From positions 1-19,836 of the forward strand of contig LT649500.1 of NCBI GenBank assembly GCA_900128395.1: 19,836 nucleotides of DNA, read 5' to 3'. The DNA is from Stramenopiles sp. TOSAG23-2. Lineage: Eukaryota; Sar. Shown here one piece after another: positions 1 to 10,728 of the stretch. The notes under the pieces are model-generated. The model did not search any database. It worked only from the letters and a program-made list of their open reading frames with translations, and was not told the DNA's origin. Position 1 is the first letter of the stretch. The number at the start of each line of letters is the position of its first letter. The position numbers and the translations under genes were made by a program.

Positions 1-92
1 TCTGGAGAGTAGGAATTATCATGAGTAAATTAAAAAATAAGTTATGCATTATTTTAATTATCTTTAATAATATATATATTTAAATATAAAAA
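1..92 (-). other. 3' flank / 3' UTR of the gene
   Basis: 92 very AT-rich bases after the stop. On the minus strand, ATTAAA (a known variant of the AATAAA poly(A) signal) occurs at 68-63 and 58-53, 25-40 nt after the stop. No AATAAA is seen. The cleavage site cannot be placed; no other gene is visible here. Confidence 0.35.
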
Positions 93-1342
93 TTAATCTT
101 CAAGTATATCCACATCAGAACTGTCACTTTCATTACGTTTCTTTCTACGTGATATTTTCGCTTTACGTGTTTTCTCAGTCGAACTATCACTCATACTACT
201 ACTATCATCGCTTTCGCTACTAGAGGATGAGCTTGCTTTTGTATGTTTGTTCGGACGAGACAATAAGCTTAGTTTTTTCATTTTCGTTTCGACTTGGTTA
301 TTATCTTGACTATCGTTATGTAGTTCATACTGATATTCATCCATGCCGTGTTCACTTAATACGTCCTCTTCAACTTCAAACATTGCTACGTTACTTTGAC
401 TATTAATTTTGGTATTGTTGTCACTCTTCTTCTTATTTTCTTCTTCTACTTCACTGCTACTCTCACTACTACTACTATTCCTACTACTACTATTATTCCT
501 ATTATCACCACTACTACTGTTACTGTTGCTGATTCCACTAGAACTAGAACTAAGAGCAATATCCTGACTTTTCTTTCTTCCCGTTCTTTCTTCTTCATCA
601 GCGTTATCTCCAAGTGCAAAAGAAGTCGTGTCTACGACTTGCTCCAACGTATCACTTCCACTAGCGAAGGAAATATTTTCAGATGATTCATAACCACTTC
701 TTTCACTATCATCTCCTATACCAACGCTACTGTTGCTGGAATTTGAAGACGACAATGGAGAAGAGGATGCATCACTAGATGAGGATGACCCAATATTGCT
801 ACTGCTAGTATTTGAATATCCATCCAAGTCAGAGCTACTATCTGTTGATAAATCAGGAAGTAAATTATCTGTATCATGTTTTTCTAGCAATTCATTGGTG
901 TCCTTATGTCCATGTTTATGATGGTGGTGATGATGCCCATGTTTTTTTTCATTACTAATCGTCTTATTTCCATATTCTTTATTTAGCTTCCGAATTTTTG
1001 TAATATCAAACGCTTTGTTTTTCTTCTTGTTAGTCTCTAATGGGGCAACTTTCGAAAAAACGTTGGTGCTTTTATTAAATAATTTATTTAATTTATCCTG
1101 CTTTGCTTTATTTCTAGAATCTTCAACAATTTTATGTTTGAATCCTTTCAACTTAGACCACATAATTTGACGCTTTGTTTTCTTTTTTCTACGAGAAGTC
1201 TTAATTTCCCATCCAAGTGCACAGACAAAGTAAATTAAACTTAACGCTATGATTACTAAGCTTGTGTATGTAAGAACTGTACCTCGTAACGGTTTTGAAC
1301 CGTCACTTAAAAATGGTGAATCAAACATGATCCCAGCCAAGC
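93..1342 (-). CDS. Exon 7: end of helix 8, helix 9 and the cytoplasmic tail
   Basis: 1,250 nt, residues 5855-6270, TAA at 95-93. It opens LAGIMFDSPFLSDGSKPLRG, then helix 9 (TVLTYTSLVIIALSLIYFVC), then a basic juxtamembrane block (SRRKKKTKRQ) that fixes the tail inside. The tail has Lys-rich stretches, a His cluster (KKHGHHHHHHKHGHK) and a long Ser/Asp/Glu/Asn-rich low-complexity region, and ends SDSSDVDILED. The TTG at 1340 is an internal Leu two nt inside the exon; the short frame before it is closed by splicing. No catalytic domain is visible in the tail. Confidence 0.87.
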
Positions 1343-4300
1343 CTTTTTTTATAAAAAAGGTAATAATACGAACTTGTTAGAGAATTTGTTTTTTCTTTTC
1401 CCAAGAATAGTTATGCACCAGGAAGAAACATAAAAGTTGGAAAAACAAAATTGTGGGGGATATCGAAAAGAAAATATTTCTTACTTACATAGTATAACGG
1501 CACATGCCAGTAAAATTAATTCCACTGAATTCAAATTAAATAAATCTTGCCGATGCTGCGCAATAATTCTATCCTGTTCATCAATTTGTAAACGCATTTG
1601 ATGCATTAACTTGGCGTACGAATCTCCAGACGCTCTTACAAGCATAGATTGGCGCTCGAGCCTTAAAATCTCTTCCAATATCTTGCTTTCCGCTTCTTGG
1701 CGCATTAAACGCGCCTTTTCCTTGCTATCTAAAAATGGCAAAGCTTTAACTTGCATGATGAACGAAGCAAACATTATACTTAACGTACCGGCCATTTGAT
1801 ATGTTGGATTTTCTCGAAACATAACTCCGACTGCACAAAGTAACAATTTTCGAATTAAAATAAATGTTGACCACAAGTAAAATTGCGGTTGATACATACT
1901 GTACATTTGACCACATGTTTTACGTAACGTTAAATTTTTATTGCGTGCAAACGTGTCTCCGAGACCATGTACTCGCAGCCACTGATCAGCCATGACACGT
2001 TTACGTAACAAATAAAAGGCTACGCCTATCCCTCCTGGCATACCGAATCCATAAATTATTATTACCAGAATTGCATAAGGGGTTAGCTTTGATTGCATGC
2101 TGCCTTCAATATAACATTTCTCCAATGGTCTTGATGCCATGTAATAAATGCCAGTGGAAGGAATCGTAGTCTGGCAGTTTAAAATATCAAATGCAGCGCG
2201 ACAAACAGTGAGATACAAAAAATACACCAAAGTCATAGTCAAAGAAATTGCCACAGTGAACCTTGGAATCTGTCGCGTTGTACTTAATTTTTTTCTATCC
2301 AGAGAACGTCTATATTTCTCGCTGATCATGTACAAAATCCCTTTGTAAAGCGTTTCTAATAAAAAGGAAGTAAAAAGCATGCTACCTACTATGCCCCCAG
2401 CTATAAATGGCAAAGAAACTTTGAAATAAAATTTTGTCTCGTAAGTGACGAGGCTTCTTAGTGCGCCTACGTGTGTATTGATGTTAAAATACCCATCATT
2501 TGGCATGCATGAATGATCAAGTATATGATGTTAGTGGTTATTGAAATAGATTACTAGGAAGTTGTGTAAAATTTAGACTTAAAACACTAAGATTGTAGTG
2601 GTTATTGAAATAGATTACGAGGAAGCTGTGTCAAATTTAGAGTTAAAGCACTAAGCTGGCGATGTACTTACATTCTGGACCAACTAAATCAATATCCATT
2701 TGAAAAAATTGAAACCATTTAAATATGAAATTTATCTCAATAGGCCAAGCAACTTTTGCAGTTCTAAACATCGCTAATACTTGGAAGTAATCAATTCCTA
2801 TTCTCAGGACATTTCGATCAATTTTCGATTTGGATAAAACAACCATGGCTACAATACCAATTATACATGCGAATCCCATGATAACTGGCATTAGCCAAGG
2901 AATTTCTGGGCATGCTATGCATATTCCGTCCAGCCTAAAATGAGGGTTGGATTCTGAAATATCACATAATCCACATCGAGGTGCAAAACATGTCGAATCA
3001 GGCAAAGTATAATGTAATGGATCGCAAGCGCCGTCATTTCGATATGGCTCATAGTACGAAACATATCCAAAAGCACATTGTCCATTACCAACGCAAGAGC
3101 TAGATGGTTCACATGGCATTACGTACGGGCAGGTTGTTCTAGATGCGGATGAAAAGTATCCTAAAGTGTTAAATCGAGATATAGTTCCATTATATCGATG
3201 GGGATGGCATCGTTCTCCTGGAAACAATGCATTTTCACAATGTATTGGACGCACATAAATGCTACTTGCATGCAACAACATTGTCAAGTTACGTTCTACC
3301 TCCCCAGCAATTAAATTTAATAATTTCAACTCAACCGAATTAAGCACTAACACGCTGTATGAAATAATTGCTTCTGGAAATGTATTTGCATGGTGGGTAG
3401 TACTTTTTTGATTACCGGTATTTATCTGTAATATGATTTGAACAATATCATTTTCGTTATAAGAATGACTCGTCTCCGTTCTTAAAACGAGTTGACCTGC
3501 TACAGAGAAGCGAGTGGATATTATGGAAACAGGATTGCATTCTTTAGGTATCCAATTATATTTATCAATAATCTGCTTTCCATCGAAAAGACATTTGCTT
3601 TTCGTGCCTATATACAGATTTCCCAGGTAATACAATAGTATTTAGAAGATTGTGTTAGTGGGAGAAAACATTTAGAAAATCAATTATTATACTATACCCA
3701 TAAGGTTATGATAGATCTACTTACATTCTGGAGGAGGAAGAATCGCAAATCCATTTTTTGCCACCGGCTCTGACATTCCAACGCCGGATACAAATTCTCC
3801 AGAGCATTCCGTTGCATACATCTTCAGTTCACCACCTTCTACAGCGTTCGCGTATTTTGTTTGTTGTTTGAAATGCCAACACGATACACAATGTTCCCCA
3901 TACAAGCCATAATAGTTCTTGAAACATCGGGCATACAACGCATTGCTACTGCGACTGCTAGGAGACTGCAAGGATACAGTTTTATGAGCCACAGTTATAA
4001 TTAGCGATTTCTCTCCAATACGCGTTTCCTGTGGGACACACGACAAGTAGGGTCTTCCTGAGTTTGGCCAAGGATGATTTAATTTTTCCGTATCGCTCCA
4101 ACCATGATGCCGTGTCTCGAGACATTCTTGTCCACCGATAGTAATTTTTACCGGAGTTTTCCTTTCTCCAAAATTTTCTCCTAAGAAGAATAGGTAAAAC
4201 CCCCCAGCTTTTGATCCACCTTTTGTGATATATATATAAATTTTTATTTTTAAGTATAATAGAGATCTTTGTTAGTACAACTCATACAACAAATGATAAA

Positions 4301-7300
4301 GATTTCTTCGATAATACTATATATATATATATCATATGTACATGGATAGAAAGAAACAAAAAATAGCAAAAAAGAAAAAGAAATTTTAGGTTAATCGGAA
4401 AGGAAGCTCAATAATAGTACCTACCTTGCGCATCAAATGTATTCGATATTTTTGCAGTTTGTAAAGATTTTCCAAACACTATATTATCTAAACGTGGTAT
4501 ATCATATGTTATTTCAAACGGTAAAGATGGTCGATCAAATTTGTTCACATCATATGTTATACTATAGACTATAATATTTGTTTTATGAATTCCAGGTTCC
4601 AAATAGACCTGGAGCATTGTATGGGTAGAGTTAATGACAGTACCATACGTTTTCATTCCTGTTGCATCATGAAACTCTACTTGGCTGCGCCCAATGCGAC
4701 CAAAATTTGCGCCATGAATCACTATTATGGCCCTTCTTTCGCATAGGACGCCAATATTGTTCGGACCAATGTCTTTCTCAAACGACAAGCAGCCACTAGT
4801 TGGCATCGTGGTATATTCATCAGCCTCTTGCATTGCAATTATTGAATCGATAACAGGTGTATCATAATTGATAAATATTGTTTCTGAAAATCCAATTTGG
4901 TGTGAAACGTTAATATATATCGTTAGGTTCAAACCTTCTCCTGGTGGTATCGTTATGTTAATTTGCATGTGATCTACTTCCATGGTTTGAACCAATATGT
5001 TTCTATCCAATGGTCCAATTTGTATTGTGATATCCCTCCCGATTCCAAAATTGTCCCCGTACAAAGTTGCAACCGCGGCGTCTCCATTCTGCATATAACC
5101 CGAAGTTGGGAACTGAAGCATATTGCTTTTGAAAGAATAGATCCTTGGCGCGCTGTAATCAAATGTATTATCCGCCGTATTCGTGATTTCATTTAGAACT
5201 TGAAGGTAAATTTCTTGACCACGGCCTTGTCCTGGAGCCGCTAAAACGGCAATGACTTGATGAGTCACAGATTGTATAGATGCAGGCCTGTTGCCTATAA
5301 ATACCATCACCATTTCTTTGTAAATTCCAAAGTTAGATCCGTATATAAATACAACGTAGCCCCCAACAGTCCTCGTATTTTTTCCAAGATCAACGTTTGT
5401 GATCATTGGATGCCCATGGCGTACGTAAAATGTGTCACTTTCTGCATTTGCATCGTGTCTAGCGCTGAATTGCCCATTTACGTCTAGTGTTATAGGTTGT
5501 GAGGTGTGTCTTACTCCTGCTGGAAGGCGGGTTTTCACTTCATAGAACCCATTAATTTTATTAAAATGCATACTGAAGACATCAAGTGAAATATTCCCCC
5601 ATGAAATGCTTACGAAGCTTATGTCGCTACCAAAGTTCTTGCCAAATATGCTTATGTTTCGTCCTTGCGTAGGAATACTCAACCCGCAAATCTGCAACGA
5701 ATAATCCCATATACAATGAGGCAGGGGAATACACGTAAACTCAGTAAATTTACATGCACATTCATCTACATAGACCACATCATCAAAGCAAGTCGCGATG
5801 TCCTCGTGGCTAATTGCGTGCGAAGTGTTGACTCGCTTACTTATATTTGTTTCTCCATCGTCAACGTGTCCGGGGAGCATACTCGTCTCATCATATTCAT
5901 CGCTCTGATACAAAAGTAATTGTCTGATACTTGGAAAACGATATGCAACTGCATATGGTGGACTTAAATATTTGCCCCATTTTAGTTGAACGGGGACAGT
6001 GTTATTTTCCCCAGGTGGCATCTTACATTTTACTTGAAGACTCTGTGTTGCAGAATGAAAAATAGTCGGGGTTACTATCCTACATATTTTCTTAAGTTCA
6101 TTTTTCATATTCGTTGGCCCAACAAATACTTGTAAATCTATATTGCCGCTCTCATCGAAGCCCGCGCCGCAGTTTTTGCATTCAAATATCAAATGCCCTA
6201 CCCCCGTCCGATCACTGTATCCTGTTGTAGAAAATATCACAGGAGTAGCAGCTATGTTTTGCATTGTCGTGTCACTAGCTTCGTCATTGTAGACAATATC
6301 AAAAAATTGGCACGATGGGAGATTTTCTTGACCTAAGACGCGGCATTCCAATGGGAGATGCCCAAACCCCTCCTTGTCATAGTATATTTGCTCTCCTGTT
6401 GTAAAAATTTCGTCTGATTTCATGTATAACGAATTATCATTTTTAGTTGCAGCACGTAAAATTACAGGTGAAAGTTGCTGGAAATTTACAAGAGCGGAAG
6501 AAACTCCAGCTCTTTTGACTGATACTGTACCAGCAACTCCAAAATATTCAACGTGAACTTCACTGTGGTCATAAGAAATTACATAGGATCCAGAAGAAGG
6601 AATATTTCCATCTACACTAATAAATGGCAATTCTTCTTCTTCGCCATTCTCAGAATGAGTTACAACGATACCCCGTTGGCCAAAATTTTGACCGGCTATA
6701 TGCACATGTCTTGAAATGGTAGTACTCCCATCTGTAACGTAGATTTGATTTATAACTGGATCCTTGAATTGGATATCAAACCACGATGAGTACAGCTCTA
6801 CACCGGCATATGTTTTAACCTTGACCTTCACGGAAAACAATGGGTTGCATACGATACATTCCAGCACTGGAGAACGGAAGGCTATTGTGTGCATACCGTA
6901 TTCAAGGACTCTTGAAAAATAAATGCCGTTTTCACTTTTGGTTCTATCAATATCAGCTTCATAAAAAAAATTTTGATATTTTATTTTGACATTAGTAAAT
7001 ACTGGATTGCTGGAAGAATCTGCAAGTCCAAAATTAGATCCTTCAAGCTGCACCACCTCGGAGCCAAATGTCTGGACGGATATTGGGTTGGCACCTAAAA
7101 TAACTGGGGCAGCATATGACGTGCGGCCGTCCGTCGTAATTAGACTAGTTTGACCCAATATGGTTACACGCCATATCAAATTAATTCCAAATCCAGGGAC
7201 CGTCTTACACCTTATGAGGGTATGACTTATTAAGATACAGTCCGCAACATATTCAGAACCGTCTTCTCCGTAAGTGACAGATTCTAAAAAGGAGTCGGAA

Positions 7301-10300
7301 GAGGTTAAATTTGGGCCGAAGTTGCTGCCATGGATATCAACCAATTGATTCCCATCTTCCACAGCCTCCTGGCTTCCGGGTCCAACAATACTAGAAATTA
7401 TGGGCCGGGCATACGTCGTTGTTGCTACTACACTTGGTTGACCATCAAGCATAAGCTGCAGTAAATATGCAAACCCCGCCCCTTCCATCGTGAAACATGT
7501 AATTTCAGTATGTGCTTTTGTAACGGAACATGTTGATGCTATGAAATTTCTATTTGAAACTAATGCATCGTTGTTGTCATACAATGTGCCATAAACTAAT
7601 TCTGCTCCATATGCTACCGAGGGATGTTTCGTAGGATGATTGGCAACGCCAAAGTTGTTTCCTACAATTAGCAGTTTGTCACCCCCGGTAGTTTTTCCAG
7701 ATAAGAATGGCTGCCCATCGTTTTGGAGTATTTCATATATAATTGGAGGGCCGTATGAAGTAGATGCATGAAATAATATGTCGTCAGGCATTTGTCCGGC
7801 AATTGATATTTTCCATGAATGGTTTTTTCCTGTCCCAGGCGCAGTTAAACAAGTTAACTTGATAGTCTTAACAGATACCTGACAAACTGCATTGTAAGGG
7901 GGATACTGCACGTTGTTTGGGTCCCATGCATCCGGGAAAACACCATATTCAGCTTTTATGTAAGAGGAAGAAGTTGCATCGACTGGACCAAAAAAGTCCC
8001 CTTCAAAGTAAATTTCCTGTCCTCCGGCTGAAGCAGCTTGTAATGCCCCTGGACCAGAGGCTTTAAAAAATATAGGATTTGAATATTTCGTTACGTTTTT
8101 TGACCAATCACTAATTACATTTTCGCCATGTGAAATTCTGTAAGAATGATCAAAACCGACACCTTCAACAGATTTGCATATGATCCTTGTGTGTGGTACA
8201 ACGACGTTACATCCAGTTGCCTCATATTGGATTAAATTGACAGAAGAGGAAATGGTTGCAGAATTAATACCAACTTGTTCTTCTACTACATTTTTTGAAT
8301 AAACTACGGTTACCAAAGGTGGAGCAACGTTTCTCGTCCCAATACATCCATACCAGGCTGATGCAGATGTGCCAAAATTCTTGCCAATAATTTCTATATT
8401 TTCACCCCCTCTCGTGTCTAGTGATGGTGAGAAGAGATTTATCTGTTCAATCACTGGTCTGCCATATGATGTTGTAGAAACGCTTGGAAGGCTAATCCTA
8501 CCGTAACCTACCCATATTGTCCATCGATGATCTTTACCTCTACCTTCGTTAGTTGTACACATAATTTCTGTATGTGCTACAAGAACGGTGCATTCCTTGG
8601 CACAGATACCTACACCATCCGGACCGTACTCAGCAAGTATTTGAAAAGTAATATTTGCAGGACCAAGATTAATCCCAACCAATACCACTTCTTCATCTCC
8701 ACTCGTTGCTAATAAGGGATTAGCGCGAAGATAATCTATAGAGGGTAAAGAGTACGAAACAGTCATACTAGGATCGACTGGATATATCCAAAACTCTTCG
8801 TTATCATTAAAAAGTTTTTTTATCCTGATGTATAATCTATGGCTAGAACCGTGCCCTTCCGGGGTTTCACAATCAAAGCGCGTATTGCCTATCCCAAATT
8901 CGTTTACTATCTCACACGATTCAATCACGTTTGAAAAAATCAAATTCGGACCAATTAATGGTATGTGTTCATTGCTCATAAGCAATTGTACTACGTTTTC
9001 CTGATTCCCTATAATGCCAAAATTAGTCCCAGTCACACTAATGGTTTGCCCGCCCACTGTTGCCATTGTCCCTTGCACCCCGCCTACTACATCTACTATT
9101 TGTACACTAGTCACACTTATGTCGTTTGTATCTATTACACGTATTGCTACCATTTTGTTCGCGAGATTTCCGCTAGAATCGCGAATTTGAAGCAACAGAG
9201 AAAAGGATTGACACAATTCATAATCCAAAGCTTTACTCACTTTGATAGACATATCAAAGGGCGCAGACTCGTTTCTTGTAATACTGAAGTATGATGGGTC
9301 GACACAAATATTGCCAATACCAGCTAAACTTGCACTAGAAGATGGAGATAGTAGAAACATCGTATGCTCGTCTTGAAAATCTTCGTCGAAAAATTTGATT
9401 GCACCAACCACGGTATTCAACGGAGAATCTTCTTGAACAGCGTAAGGGATTTTTAATAATTCGATTTGTGGGCTTTCATTGACATTTTCTAAATGGACAC
9501 GCAAACGACCAGGAATTGAATAAAATGGTTCGTCATGTACTTTCACGGCATGGATGTGTCGTCCTTTTAATTCGAAATTTAGAAATTTGTTTGTTTTATT
9601 TGCTTGTTGATAACCGGCATACATTTGCCCATCAGTAGCAACAACTAGCGGCGATCCACTGTAATCCATATTCAAGACTTCGTAATTTAAATCTGCATGT
9701 TCTGGATCGTACGTATACAATGGTATACCAACCATGGTTCCGCTGGCAGTATTTTCCCTAATGGTTCTTAAATTATCAATTGCATCAGGTGGTTCGGGGG
9801 TGTCATTGATTTCGACAGTAATTTTTGCTATATCAGTCAATGGATTATCACACGTTGCGCAATCCAGTACTTGAACTTTAAGAATAAATTTTTTATCCCA
9901 ATTGTATGTTTCGCCAATCATTTCATAATTGATACTATGAGTAGTTTGAACAAAATAATCATGGTCATTTAAAATAATCATGGTAAAGTACGACTTACCC
10001 CATGCCGGTGTTACATCTAATAGTTTATATGAAAATGTCTGTGCTGGGAAATCAGGATTTACTATGCACGGCAAAGAGTTTGAATGACAATCTTCATTAC
10101 ATGGACTATAACTACCATCGCCACAAAGCATATCTTTATCCCTTGCATGCAGTGGCCCGAAGACATTGTAACCAACTACTCCACCTCGATATATACCACT
10201 TAAAATGCTAGACCCAACATAATACGAAAACGATTTGTTTGTAACTGGTAGATTTAGTAGAATCATTTTATTAGCCCCGTCAACACTATTCAAATTTCCT

Positions 10301-10697
10301 TCGTTTTCGATATTTTCAAATTTGCTAGTGGACGAATTATAGACTCTTAAATATGTAGGGACCCCATAAATATATACTTTTCTAGTAGGTATTTGCATCG
10401 GACCTTTCAAAAATACCGTCGCAATAGTACCATCAACAACTATATAATCGATATTCCCAACGTTTTCGTTTAAAGTTTCGAATGAATCTTCTAGAACGGG
10501 CGCGGAGTTATTCGCCGTCACTTCCAGCTTAATTCCAGACACAATTCCACCACACGTTAGGTCATTTGAATCGCAGAATGCACCTTCGGCATCAGATACT
10601 CGAACACCAATGACAAATCCTTATGAATTGAATAATGTTCGTAAATATATAAAGTAGTAAAATGACACATTGTTAGTTATTGTATTTTTTTGTGAAA

Positions 10698-10728
<31 letters not shown>

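Larger units (their letters stand above)
1205..2910 (-). other. Polytopic membrane module, about nine helices (across introns 5 and 6)
   Basis: The nine predicted helices are about 2905-2840, 2785-2690 (semi-amphipathic WP...PEC segment), 2430-2355, 2270-2195, 2080-2000, 1885-1820, 1800-1745, 1525-1485 continued at 1342-1325, and 1280-1209. With the huge N-terminus outside, basic loops and the coiled coil come out on the inner side and the Cys loop on the outer side, so nine helices with a cytoplasmic tail satisfy the positive-inside rule. I recognise the WP...DxDL...PEC arrangement from protist surface proteins; a Pfam name would need a profile search. Rhodopsin-type GPCR motifs (DRY, NPxxY) are absent. 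Confidence 0.66.
4000..9107 (-). other. IPT/TIG domain array (about 13-14 units, last one split by intron 3)
   Basis: Units begin near 9107, 8754, 8469, 8094, 7759, 7424, 7114, 6769, 6489 (degenerate), 5720, 5430, 5160, 4869 and 4509. Most open with Y-x-x-P-x-I and carry G-G-x-x-I/V-x-x-x-G-x-N-F-G (for example GGENIEIIGKNFG, GGDKLLIVGNNFG, GGYVVFIYGSNFG). The N-terminal units end in a shared motif, HTxIxCxTxxGxGxxHxWxI (HTEIMCTTNEGRGKDHRWTI is one). TIG domains are immunoglobulin-like folds found in plexins, Met and fibrocystin-type proteins and in large protist surface proteins. The last unit is completed across intron 3 (GGSKAGGFYLFFLGENFG). The array probably forms a rigid rod between the cadherin block and the membrane. 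Confidence 0.83.

Noticed and set aside
396-686. Plus-strand frame with Thr/Ile repeats and a hydrophobic start
   Set aside because: It is antisense to the Ser-rich tail of exon 7; its repeats come from complementary Ser codons.
1342-1360. Palindrome with T run considered as a bacterial terminator
   Set aside because: The context is a eukaryotic intron; the stem is almost all A/T and lies between two coding exons of one gene.
2533-2659. Tandem repeat considered as a CRISPR array or a mobile element end
   Set aside because: Only two directly abutting copies without spacers, inside a eukaryotic intron, with no flanking target duplication.
1205-2910. Rhodopsin-like or adhesion-type GPCR
   Set aside because: No DRY or NPxxY motif, no GAIN/GPS cleavage site (HL/T or HF/S with flanking Cys and Trp) before the first helix, and more than seven helices.
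4318-4332. AT dinucleotide run considered as a promoter TATA element
   Set aside because: It lies within intron 3 of the minus-strand gene and has no start codon or gene downstream on either strand.
8965-9294. Plus-strand frame of about 109 codons with many Tyr/His/Cys
   Set aside because: It lies antisense to well-supported TIG and cadherin codons and shows no domain.
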